From Glandiceps talaboti (Eukaryota > Hemichordata > Enteropneusta > Spengelidae): a stretch of DNA of 64,000 nt. Shown here piece after piece: positions 53,236 to 63,212 of this stretch. Position 1 is the first letter of the stretch, and every line of letters begins with the position of its first letter. A program made the translations under genes and the position numbers. Below the pieces are notes generated by a model. That model did no database searches. It had not been told where the DNA came from and worked only from the letters and a program-made list of their open reading frames with translations. The DNA is taken from NCBI RefSeq assembly GCF_964340395.1, contig NC_135549.1, positions 4,819,501 to 4,883,500 of the forward strand. The letters are read 5' to 3'.

Positions 53236-55303
53236 ATTCTGTTAATTAGTATTAATACATTCAGTCATCTCATTCTATTCATAGGCTTGCATAATGTAAA
53301 CTCAGTGCTACAACGTGTGATTATGTATAAGATTGTGAGGGAAATCGGCTTGTGTTTCTTGGTGCCTGACTTCAGATTGTACATGTTAAAATAAAGGTTT
53401 AATGCTTACATCATGTACTTGATGTACTATATTCATGCGTTACATATTCCTTTCAGGCTTGTATTTGTCGGTGCAAGAGACGGTCTACTTCCAGATTTAC
53501 TTGGCATGGTGCATATTCGATTTCTTACACCTATGCCTGCTCTCATTGCAATGGTGAGTGAAGGTTGCTGTCTTAACTAGTAACAGACATTGAGTATCTC
53601 ACTTTTTATAAAGACCTGATTTGGAAATACTTGTTCAAGTACATTGCATCGTAGACCCTGCACGAAATGATTGTATCTTGGACTCAAATTGATGGGGTGG
53701 GAGAATGGCCAATGAGGGCGCTGCTTGTATACATGTACTTGTGTGTTATTTTGCAACTTTCAAATCCCTTTTCTGTTTAACTCCATCACCATATTCATTA
53801 GACGCATCTGAAACAGATTCATTTTTCTCTGCACAGATCTTCAGATCTAACCCCGACCCCACCCTAACCATCCATTTCAAAATTTTGTTTTTGACTTTCA
53901 AACCACCATTTCTTCCATCCAGATGATATTTTCCATAATCTATGGGTTGTACGACGACGTAGGAAGTTTAATCAACTATACAGGGTTTGCATATTGGTTG
54001 TTTGTCGGTATCGTCGTCACTGGTCTACTGTGGCTACGCTATAAAAGACCAGAATTAAAACGACCTTTTAAGGTAAGGATAAATAACCTCATGTATAACT
54101 GAATGAAGGCAATGTTTTCTCATTCTATGTTTAATACGAATCTACACACCAATACCTGTCCCCTTTTTAAAAAATGAAATCCAGAATACTGAAATGAACC
54201 TTTTCTATTATTGCGATTTCTGAGTTATCATGGTGAAGACATTGATCTTGTATGTATCGACGATTATCCAAGAATTTCAAATGCGACTTACCTAGCTGTC
54301 TTAATAGTTTTAAAAGTCGCATTTGTCCTAATTAAGCTCCTGTCTGTATGCACCTTTTAAATTAGTTTAATGCTTTGAAATTCAGAAATAAATAACAAAA
54401 GACAAATTAAAGAATCCCGAAAATCAAATCAAGTACATGTTCATGGTTTCACCTTCTTATTTCCAACAAAACAAAACACTATGCTTGGATTAAACCTCGT
54501 CTCTTTTCTCGTTCTATCTGACGAATTCACTAACTTATTTTTTCTTTATGTTCAGGTACCGTTGGTCATTCCAATTATTTTCTCCTTATTCTGCTACCTT
54601 TTGGTATTCGTATCAATATTCGCATCTCCGTTAGAAGCAGCGATTGGTCTTGCCATCATTCTTACTGGCATTCCTTTCTATCTTTATGGAGTCGTGTGGA
54701 AAAACAAACCAACTCGACTGAGAAATATATTAGGTAAGTTTTGATTCAACGGGAAACCAAAAACATTCATTAATTCATTACTGTTACCATTTCTACCATT
54801 AACAATCCAAATAAAGTTGTAAACACCGGACATTAACATACTTTTGGCGGATGGGTCATATTGAAAGGTTAATAGTCGCTGTGGAATTTGCCAGTATGAA
54901 GCACATTTTCAAGAAAATATTCATTATTTTTCATCATTTTTGGATATAATTTCATTCGGCGCCTTTGAATAAAGTGATACCGGGGTTTGTCAGTCATACA
55001 AAATCACACCATGTCAGTGTTAACTCAATCAATGATCACACCAAGTCAGTGTTAACTCAACCAATGATCACACCTAGTTAGTGTTAACTCAGTCAATGAT
55101 CACACCAAGTCAGTGTTAACTCAGTCAATGATCACACCAAGTCAGTGTTAACTCAGTCAATGATCACGTCCCAAAATTATTATAAGTAAATATAATTTAA
55201 ATAACAAATGGTTTGTTGTATCGTTACAGATAGTAGCTGTAAGTTTTTCCAGAAGATTATGTTGGTGGTACGTCAAGAGGTTACTACATTCGATACATAC
55301 TAA
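47222..55303 (+). CDS. SLC7-family (LAT-type) amino acid transporter light chain
   Basis: A 12-segment amino acid exchanger of the APC superfamily, the light chain that normally pairs with an SLC3 heavy chain in the plasma membrane. Nine coding exons: 47222-47774, 48893-49018, 49531-49624, 51857-52025, 52688-52791, 53457-53553, 53923-54072, 54556-54733, 55230-55303. Frame holds through all junctions: 1545 nt, 514 residues, the usual size. The N-terminus (1-55) is hydrophilic. TM1 has the substrate-binding GSGIF (residues 70-74) followed by ISPKGV. Next come CYAELG and IPKSGGEY. Cys169 (YGECDPP) sits where light chains form the disulphide to the heavy chain. TM6 has [11 protein letters not shown], then [13 protein letters not shown]. 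The C-terminal part has [18 protein letters not shown]. This resembles y+LAT, LAT and b0,+AT members, but I cannot assign substrate preference. Introns carry several tandem repeats and a foldback element. Confidence 0.93.
48290..48505. repeat. (CCA)n-rich minisatellite
   Basis: CCA/CCACCATCA triplet-rich DNA with a higher-order unit of roughly 85-90 bp recurring about twice (shared phrase CCATCACCATCCCCACTCCC). It is in SLC7 intron 1. The Pro-rich open frame across it is not a gene. Confidence 0.88.
49280..49401. repeat. (TATTTG)n hexanucleotide repeat
   Basis: About 20 units of TATTTG with one T-to-C change, in SLC7 intron 2. Both strands are open in frame because the period is a multiple of three. 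Confidence 0.96.
50797..51218. mobile_element. Large foldback (palindromic) element
   Basis: A left arm from 50839 (AGTCGAGTGTTTAGACCC, GAGCTTCG, AAAATTAAAGCTAAACGAAT, ACTCGAATATCCTTGTACTG) returns as its complement ending at 51174 (ACTCGACT). Arms are about 130 bp with roughly 85-90% match. Weaker pairing (GATCGCTCTTAC with its counterpart) extends the structure to about 50797 and 51218. No coding capacity. I could not find a clean target-site duplication. It lies in SLC7 intron 3. Confidence 0.78.
53059..53231. repeat. (GTCT)n followed by (GT)n
   Basis: About 23 GTCT units followed by about 80 bp of GT/GC dinucleotides, in SLC7 intron 5. All three forward frames are artefactually open. Confidence 0.96.
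55013..55167 (+). repeat. 32-bp minisatellite, five copies
   Basis: Units start at 55013, 55045, 55077, 55109 and 55141 with exact 32-bp spacing. Each begins GTCAGTGTTAACTCA and contains AATGATCACACC. Units 4 and 5 are the most alike. In SLC7 intron 8, 60 bp before the last exon. Confidence 0.95.
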
Positions 55304-55370
55304 TCAACTCACGAAGTTTCTCTCAGTACCTTTCAAAGTAACCAATGTATGTTTATTAGTCTATATTATC

Positions 55371-55376
55371 AATAAA
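55371..55376 (+). terminator. SLC7 polyadenylation signal
   Basis: AATAAA 68 bp after the stop codon. A second candidate is near 55719. Confidence 0.55.
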
Positions 55377-55740
55377 TACTATAACGTTATAAAAAAATCG
55401 TTGTGTTTTGTGGATTTAATTTCATTGCTGTTGTTTATATACAGACTGACTACGACTTACATGTGGCCTGGCTAATGATAGCTATAATGTCATATTAATT
55501 AGGAGTCAATTTGTCATCTCGATCTCGTTCGCCACGGAATGAGCAAACATGATGACGTGAGGATGACCAAGGCTCCTTGTTCTATTCTGAACATATTCTC
55601 TTGTATTTTGCTGCAATTCAAATTTCTTGTAACATGAACACTAAATTTCAACGCCAGTAATTTGAAGATATAGATGAATATCATAGAGTACCATTATACA
55701 AATGTATGTTAAAAGTAATAAATATATTTGAGTTCGAAAC

Positions 55741-55845
55741 ATGACAACAAGGACCGCTCCCATTTTTTAAAGAAAAACTTCCACCCCAAAGTTTGCATTT
55801 TGGTCTTGAGCAAAAGGGCGTTGGCTCTAAACTTTGTACAATGCA
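55741..55845 (+). repeat. 105-bp inverted dispersed repeat, copy 1
   Basis: This segment matches the reverse complement of 59257-59361 over 105 bp with no gap and five mismatches. Phrases include ATGACAACAAGGAC, CTCCCATTTTTTAAAGAAAA and GGGCGTTGGCTCTAAAC. It lies 0.4 kb downstream of the SLC7 stop. Confidence 0.9.
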
Positions 55846-56118
55846 TTCAGCAACATCATTCTATAGCCATCAACGCTGTGTCACTCAGCCTCTGCTAGTG
55901 GTTCAAAATAATGTAAAATTGTCGAGTCAATCAATCTGGCAGTAGACAAGCTAGTAGCTTGATAATAGAACTAATGAGGATGCCACGTGTGATACGAAAA
56001 TTCACCTTTTAAGAAAGATTGCGGCTGTGTGGGAAAGATCGTGATCGTGTGATACATTGTACTATGAACACTGAGAAGAAAACTAAGTGTTCGTATCAGC
56101 ATTACAGGCTAAGATAAC

Positions 56119-56457
56119 ATGAATCAACAGGTGGTAGACAGAGTTGCCTTGAGTGATATCAATGACACGGGGTAAGAATTCATTTGATTGAGAGTTGTGA
56201 GTGTTACACGTACATATCAATAATACTCCTACGTGTCAAGAATACATCCGGGTCTACATTTTTGAAATTACAAGATATGATATTTAGTTGATTACATCAC
56301 ATCAACACTGATAAAGTTTGTTATGTATAGGTTTGATATGAATACTCCAGAAAATGAATTAGATGCGCTGTCAGGGAGCCCTCATGAGTTGACAACCCCT
56401 ATCAACACGATGAATCCCACAGTTTACGAAAGTCATAGCTGCACTTTTTTTGTATAA
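56119..56457 (+). CDS. Small two-exon gene, unknown product (59 residues)
   Basis: Exon 56119-56171 (ATG, beginning MNQQVVDRVALSDINDTG) joins exon 56331-56457 through a GTAAGA donor and a TATGTATAG acceptor. The phase-2 junction restores frame to a TAA at 56455. The product is hydrophilic (DMNTPENELDALSGSPHEL, then TTPINTMNPTVYES) with a Cys five residues from the end (CTFFV). I recognise no family and no membrane segment. The in-frame splice and even composition argue for a gene, but a single short model can arise by chance. It converges on the caveolin gene on the other strand. Confidence 0.42.
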
Positions 56458-57469
56458 ATGAAATGAATTTGTCATATTATATGCCTCCAGGGGAAAGCTT
56501 TTTCAAATCAGTTTTGAATCGGATGGCAGTCACGTGAAGTTACGTTATTTTAGAGGTTGGTCCGTGGGGGCGTGCTGCGTATGCGTAGTCACGTTTACAA
56601 TTCGTTCTGAATTACAGTGATTTGAAAAAACAAAGACATTGGATTCCTTACATTTCAATAACTTATATAAAGTAAAGTCGTATAAAGTAAGAAATGAGTT
56701 TTACTGATAGAAATAAAACGAACGATGAAATATAAGCTTAACAACAACAATTATTATATAAATCTCAACTTTTGTTCCAAACACAATTTATAGAGAAAAG
56801 TAATACCTGATAGATTTTATTTTTATTCATCAATAATTAAGACACAAAGTCTTCATATCCTGTAATACAACGACGACTACTTTACTATCTATGGTAAAAA
56901 ATGTACATTTCGTAATGCATTAGTTTTCCTCAGTCAAAAAATATAATACCCATATATCGGCTAAACAATGGACAATGTCACCTCAATTTATAGAAAAGCA
57001 GTTTACAAAATGAGAAAAAGTACCCCAGTTACATTAAACTACCCCGGTTACCCCGAACAATAATTGAAGTTATATGTCGTCTACCTGATATGGACCACAA
57101 GATTACCTAATATCATCCTTGCGTTAAATCACAAATTGCATATCTATAATAATGACGAACCAATAATGCCACTTCATAGATAATTAGCAATAGATTGGTG
57201 TTGCTATGGAAACAGGGTTGTATTAAAAGTTGTCATTATATAGATATACCCATATCAGTTCATCGATTTTATTTTCAAATTTAACACGTGACTGGTTTCA
57301 ATAATTATAGACGTACATTACAGTATTCGTGTCATATTTTATTTGTAATTACCATATTACGTCATAGTTTAAAAAAGCGATTCTCTTGGATTATTTCCAA
57401 AGTAACGCTGATACGCAATTAATCAGTGGCGTACTCTCCAGCGCACTTTGTACATGGTATGGATTGACG

Positions 57470-59596
57470 CTACTCCTTCATCAGTGTTATTCGAATGTTA
57501 GAAAAGACTCTTCCACAAGAATCATAGCATGGATCATAACAGGTGCTGATACACAGGGTGAATAATTGTTTGACGATACCTAGAGAGATGGTGTATGCTT
57601 TGATGCAAGGAACCCAACACCAAATATTTTCAAAGAATAGGCAACCGAAGACAAGACCCCAATAGACTGCACATGGTATACCACAAATCAGGGATGTTAT
57701 TCTATAGCAGCAATTCTTGGTGTAGGTAAACGATTTGAAGGATAAACGCCATACTGAATCCATGCTGTGTGTTCCTTCGGGCTCTGCAAAGATATCCTCA
57801 AAATGTACCTGAAAGGTCAAAAAAATGAAGTACAATTCAGGGGAGTATTTTGATGGTGGTTTCGCAATAACTCTCGTTCACAAAATGTTACTTCGCCTCT
57901 AATTAATGGTTAACATGTATCAAACAACTGGAGCGCAACAGAACCACCATTAGTCTGTAAGGTACGCCGTGACGGGGCGCCCTCAAACATCGGCCAACCC
58001 CAGTGAGGGCGAAACGTCGCGACGTATCTTACACAGTCTAAACCACCATAAGCATAGTGTTTAGTCAATTTATGTCATTTTTATGATTATGTGTTTTTAT
58101 AATTACAATAACTATTTAGGTTATAATTAACCGGAATGATAGCGCTTAGATAAGTTAGCTAGGGTCAATATAGATTATAAGCAATTTGAGCTGGCGACAA
58201 TATAAGACACGTATAGTGAGAATGTTGTAAATTAAATACGGACTGTTTGTCTAGATCTGTTGACCAAGCAACAATAGTGAACTAAACTCATCAGTATCAT
58301 AAGACTATTCTCATTTGTATTTGACGTGGATATCGTGATACAACACAACGAGGGTTTGTTCAGTCTTTTCTGGCACAACCTCATGGCGGTACCCATGTAA
58401 CGTGCCCATCGGAGATGTGGGATTGTGAATAACAACGAAGTAACTTTGACCGCCGTGACTGTTATCGAACGTAAAACTTATCTCGTTGACAAGGCCAATT
58501 GAATCACACTGATTATCAACGGATAAAACTTTGGATACATTTGACGAGTATGGGTGTATACACCTGTATCTGATGCAGCTGACAACCGTTATCATAGAAA
58601 CGAATAATCCAATCAGATTGATCCTTTGCATACGTACAACACCTGTTATTAGCTCACTAACAGAAAAAAACCCAGAACAGAACAGAATATTCACTAGTAA
58701 GCTTTCGACAAGACCGTCGTTTAGTTGACATTATTGTTTCTTTTTTAAGTTTAGAAAGTTGTTGTTGTTTCAGCTGTTGTGACGTTACCTTATGGTGTAC
58801 ACCGTGACGTGATGCTATTAATAATATATTTGTTTCATAGATACATTAATATTTGCACGATCAACTTGTTCATTAGAAATAGGTAATGAATTTAGCGTAA
58901 CATAACTAATTCGATGTAATTTGGTTTTAAACATTCAATAAAGTATGAGGAAACAGACTTAACATTGGTGATAAGCATTTACAGAAAATGGATTCCAATG
59001 TGCCAGTAAATGGCAGCGGTTGATTATGATGTCCAGAGCTCACAATTTGCATTTGTTTGATCTTCAGAAACCACACGATTGATTTTGGTGACTCCTGGTT
59101 TTGTTCTACATGGCCTCATGTATCAAATTATTTAAGGGGCGCAATATACAAGTTGAAATTGGCATTATTTAATTTGTTCACTTCCACAGTGGTAATTTGG
59201 TTTCAAGAAACCTGAAAAATGGAAAAAAATATCCATAGATAATTACAACGGTATGCTGCATTGTACAAAGTTTAGAGCCAACGCCCTTTCGCTCAAGACC
59301 AAATTGCAAACTTTGGGGTGGATGATTTTCTTTAAAAAATGGGAGCCGTCCTTGTTGTCATAACAATCATATAAAGTGATGCAGATTTTCAAAAGTAATA
59401 CATTTCTTATAAAAGACTAAATACTTACCCTCATATTGTCATTCATTCTCGTTGGGTCGCGATCGAACATATCAAGTTCAACTTCATCAGGCACCTTGAC
59501 AGTGACCGTCAATTCCGCCTTTGAACTTTCGGTCGTAATATGGATGTCTTCATCTCTGTATTCACTACCACTGTCACTAGATCGTTTGTCTGCCAT
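57470..59596 (-). CDS. Caveolin family protein (copy A)
   Basis: A membrane-inserted scaffold of caveolae that forms a hairpin in the inner leaflet. Two coding exons on the minus strand: 59596-59429 (56 codons) and 57808-57470 (112 codons plus stop), phase 0, 168 residues, typical of caveolins. Exon 1 is acidic and soluble and ends MFDRDPTRMNDNMR. Exon 2 opens VHFEDIFAEPEGTHSMDSVW, the counterpart of the caveolin signature FED, AEP and GTHS. A Cys- and aromatic-rich hydrophobic hairpin follows (ICGIPCAVYWGLVFGCLFF, then WCWVPCIKAY). The C-terminal segment (CYDPCYDSCGRVFSNIRI) resembles the palmitoylated tail CGRCFSS of vertebrate caveolins. Copy B, in the same orientation 1.9 kb upstream, has the same exon layout, so the two are tandem duplicates. 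The intron holds a 90-bp hairpin transposon, a possible nested small gene and one arm of an inverted repeat. Confidence 0.92.
57942..58049. mobile_element. 90-bp hairpin MITE with perfect 9-bp TSD
   Basis: The element 57951-58040 begins TAGTCTGTAAGGTACG and ends CGTATCTTACACAGTCTA, so the termini pair, and an inner stem forms from GCGCCCTC and GAGGGCG. It is flanked by a perfect 9-bp repeat, AACCACCAT (57942-57950 and 58041-58049). The TAGTCT start and duplication length ally it with the 160-bp elements at 12331 and 29577, though the interior is unrelated. In intron 1 of caveolin A. Confidence 0.87.
58311..58631 (-). CDS. Possible nested small secreted protein (106 residues)
   Basis: From the ATG at 58631 the frame encodes a short charged start and a hydrophobic stretch (INLIGLFVSMITVVSC) like a signal peptide. 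About 85 polar residues follow, with Cys residues near the signal end and a DNQCDSIG segment. The C-terminus is KYK. A polypyrimidine tract with TTAG acceptor lies about 25 bp upstream, so a 5' UTR exon is possible. It sits in the caveolin A intron on the same strand. I know no homologue. Even codon composition favours coding; the lack of similarity or a clear poly(A) signal does not. Confidence 0.35.
   Translation of the reverse strand: MQRINLIGLFVSMITVVSCIRYRCIHPYSSNVSKVLSVDNQCDSIGLVNEISFTFDNSHGGQSYFVVIHNPTSPMGTLHGYRHEVVPEKTEQTLVVLYHDIHVKYK
59257..59361 (-). repeat. 105-bp inverted dispersed repeat, copy 2
   Basis: Reverse-complement partner of 55741-55845 (100 of 105 identical). It ends 67 bp from the exon 1 donor of caveolin A, within its intron. 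Confidence 0.9.
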
Positions 59597-59893
59597 CGCC
59601 CTTTTTTCACAAACACGCTTCGGGAAAAAATCTTGTCCAACCTATCAGGACAGCCTTGTAAACACGAATGATGTAGATTTCAACACGCTGCGTCCTCAGC
59701 ATATTATCTCTGTTCGCATTTATTTGCATAATCGAATTGTATCAAATTAGCCAATCAGTCAACTTTGATACCTTGATAGTATAATAGGAAGACGATGTAT
59801 GTGTTGTTACTGTTTGATGTGATCACTAATTAAACAATATTTAACGTTTGGACGCTATATGACCAAGGGTGTAGAGTCCTTGCAAGAGATACT

Positions 59894-59967
59894 ATGGTAT
59901 CTAGTGAACCGTCACCTGTAAGCAAGAACATCTCGGAACTGTCTTTCTGCACGCCAACTTCACCTTT
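59894..59967 (+). CDS. Possible first exon of a gene divergent from caveolin A (weak)
   Basis: ATG followed by 24 codons (MVSSEPSPVSKNISELSFCT) and a TTTGTAAGT donor in phase 2, the same phase as the first exon at 56119-56171. It starts 298 bp from the caveolin A ATG in a divergent arrangement. No second exon is recognisable before the large microsatellite at 60.5 kb. Speculative. Confidence 0.2.
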
Positions 59968-60542
59968 GTAAGTACAATAATTGATTATAGATTTCTGAAT
60001 CCCACTGATAACACCTACGATGTGTGTACTTATGCTACCAACGGATTAACGAAACGCAGTGTATCTTTTATATTAATGATATCGATGTAATGTACAACTT
60101 TGATATGCAACTTAGGTCAGCTCAACATTGTTCAAAAAGATCATGAAATACAACTTAGTTCAAGTAGATTGTCTCGCATATTACCTGACTCCAGTATTTG
60201 TCATTATGACGCAAACAAATGACATCAGAAGGAATAAAGGCACATCAATTCTTTAATGAACTTGATTATTCATAATATTTTTGAGGTTATTATTTTCACA
60301 TAAACAGATACTTACGTTGTTTGTACTCATTTAAACTGATACCATTACTGATAGTATAATTGATAATACAATAGGTAAATATGATGGAACGTGTTCAATC
60401 ACGTAATGTATTTACTCAAAACAATTACGTCATATAATCAGTTATGTATTTTTATCAAAAGTGACGATATATAGTTTTTTCTATCATTGATTAAGTGCCT
60501 GAATTTGAAAAATGTGTACTGTTACAGTAGATATACACAACA

Positions 60543-60893
60543 AAAACATACATCCATCTATCCATCCATCCACCCACCCACCCACCCACGCATACATACA
60601 TACACATACATACATACATACATACATACATACATACATACATACATACATACATACACACACACATACATACATACTTACATACATACATACATACACA
60701 CATACATACATACATACATACATACATACACACATACACACACATACATACATACATACATACATACATACATACATACATACATACATACATACATACA
60801 CACACACACGCATACATACATACATACATACATACATACATACATACATACATACATACATACATACACACATACACACACATACATACATAC

Positions 60894-60924
<31 letters not shown>

Positions 60925-61092
60925 CATACATACATACATACATACATACATACATACATACACACATACACACACACATACATACATACATACATACATA
61001 CATACATACATACATACATACATACATACATACATACATACATACATACATACATACATACATACATACATACATACATACATGTACACACA

Positions 61093-61123
<31 letters not shown>
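60543..61123. repeat. 580-bp (CATA)n compound microsatellite
   Basis: CATC and CACC units lead into a very long CATA array with periodic CACACA interruptions, ending in about 40 bp of pure CA. It contains repeated sub-blocks (CACACATACATACATACTTA occurs at two places), showing segmental growth. Frames over 200 codons on both strands are artefacts. It separates the two caveolin genes. Confidence 0.97.
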
Positions 61124-61128
<5 letters not shown>

Positions 61129-61491
61129 TTCGAATAATTATACACGCAGACTGTAAAGAGACGGTGAAGACAAATCATATAGGAAGATACTGTTTATTAC
61201 AAAATTGTATAAATAGTTATCAATCATGTACATGTACAAATTAATGACCAGCTGTGATTGTGGTAATAAATTCTTTTCTTTTTTGAGACACACAAATGGG
61301 CCTAGACAAGATATAATCTGTATACAGAATGACTATTTACAAAGACTATGAGACATTGTTTTATCATATAAGAAGGAAAGGTAGGTAACAGAGACGATTT
61401 CGAGTTAAAGTCTGATATTCACTGGATGAGCTCGAGTTCAAGTGAAATATTCGGCCTAACTCGGTACCATGATGTAGAGTATTGGTTATCC

Positions 61492-63097
61492 CTAGCTCTT
61501 TGTCACTCTGATGTCAGAAAGGCATCTACCACACGCCTCGAACATTGGATCGCAGATGGTTCTGATGCAAGCTCCGTAACACAATTTGAAGGCACCGAGC
61601 TGCATCAGACAAGCCTTGATGCTTGGTGTTCCGCACCAGATCATATCGAAGCTAGCCATGGCGAAGCAACATCCCCAGTAAAGACTGGCTGGGACTGCAC
61701 AGAAGAGTGTGAGACATTTGTAACAACAAGCCTTGCTTTTATAGAACACTTTGTATGAACATTGAAAAACTCCGTCCGAACTGTGTGATCCCTCTGGCTC
61801 GCCAATAAGATCATCCCAAAGTGCCTGATTGGAGGAAAATTGGAAAAAATGGATAAATTTAGTAGGTTCATATACTTGAAACTTGAACATTGATCAGAAA
61901 TGATTAAAAGCTAAGTGTACAAAAGCAAGTTGTGACAAAATTGAACCGCGACATCGTAAAACAATAATTCAAAAGTTTGATATCGAATCGTATTTTCTTC
62001 AAAAAAAATATGGTTTACTGAATGCATGGACTTGGATATTGCAGTTAGTGATCGGGACTTAGAATACTGAGTATTCACAGTGTATTGTTCGCCCTCAACG
62101 TTAGCGAAATGTGACCTATTGTCTTTAATTCACTCTACAAAAAGCCAATACGATTGAACTTGGATGTAAGCCAATATTTGACTTGGATATGTGTTGGACT
62201 GTTGTTAAAGTGGGGCTTATACAAATAATTGAACTTTTCTACAAATGTTTCTATAAGTCATAACAACATCGGTACGTTGCTATGGCCTGTTTATGGACTC
62301 TTAGTCTTACGGGCCGAGGGGAGATTCAATGGTTCAATGGTTTTCAACCACATACAAGGAAGAAAGTCTGTGGTTCAACGTTAACCGTGCATAAACTGAA
62401 CCAAATATAGCACGACGCATTATGTTCAATACGCACTTTGTTTTCTTCTCCGTTTTTCAGAGTTTTGTATGCCTTTTCGTTCAGAAATCCATTGATTCTA
62501 CGGCTATTCAAAGAAATCCTTTATACACGATCTAAAATATTTAATATGTGGTTCTAAAGTTGTTTTTCCCGTTCAACAACTTGTTACTATGGCAACGATT
62601 GTACACAGTAATCAACAAATTGAATTTGAAAGGAGAAAGTTTTTAAAACCATAATTTTTCATCCATGGCATTTAGTGAATTTAATGACGATATCAACTTT
62701 ATAGCTTATTAGCGTCTCCATATCTTTAGGCGTATGAACACAATCATTTTTTTCTTGTCACTGCTAACCAATGTGATTGATAATATGGAATTAAGGTATG
62801 ATGTGTACTAGATAGAGAAGTTCAGCTACGTGCGCATTGAAGTATATTAGATGATAGATTCAAATTGCCTGGTAGGGGAAATCATGACACCCCACCGCAA
62901 CCTCCCATCCCCTCTACAACAATCCAAAAATTATCAAATCTGCTGAGCGGAAACAGTCGCTAAAATCTAACTACCAATGTATGCGACATTTAAAAAAAAG
63001 TGAAAATATTGCAAAATACAGCTTGTCTACACACCTTAACATGAGAGTTCAGGTTGTTGGGGTCACGGTTCTCCATATCCAAGCTTTCGGGGTCCAT
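61492..63097 (-). CDS. Caveolin family protein (copy B)
   Basis: Second caveolin on the minus strand. Exon 63097-63035 (21 codons) reads MDPESLDMENRDPNNLNSHVK, with the DP-LN-HVK pattern found just before the caveolin signature. Exon 61824-61492 (110 codons plus TAG) continues ALWDDLIGEPEGSHSSDGVF, where GEP-GSHS replaces AEP-GTHS. A hydrophobic hairpin (LTLFCAVPASLYWGCCFAM, then IWCGTPSIKACLM) and a tail (EACGRCLSDIRV) with the CGRC motif follow. The phase-0 intron is in the same place as in copy A. The protein is 131 residues, shorter than most caveolins because the N-terminal exon is short. FED is replaced by WDD. Identification is firm; which vertebrate caveolin is nearest cannot be judged by eye. 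Confidence 0.92.
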
Positions 63098-63204
63098 GGT
63101 TGTTGCTTCGCTTTGCTTGAGGTACGGGTATACTACTGGTAAACGTCTGTTACGTCTGGTAGAACTACTGCAGAGCTTCTAACTACTTTTTCAGTTTGTG
63201 TTCC

Positions 63205-63212
63205 CTTTTATA
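63205..63212 (-). promoter_or_regulatory. TATA box upstream of caveolin B
   Basis: TATAAAAG on the minus strand, about 110 bp upstream of the ATG at 63097. This would place the start site near 63180 with an 80-nt 5' UTR. The position is right for a functional TATA box; no other core element was judged. Confidence 0.5.

Noticed and set aside
57951-58040. Hammerhead ribozyme (contains GAAACGTC and paired arms)
   Set aside because: CUGANGA is not present next to stem I and the base at the required U position is wrong; the perfect 9-bp flanking repeat explains it better as a hairpin transposon.
60484-61178. Frames over 200 codons of Tyr-Ile-His-Thr or Met-Tyr-Val-Cys repeats on both strands
   Set aside because: Tetranucleotide repeats of the CATA type are open in many frames; no coding evidence.
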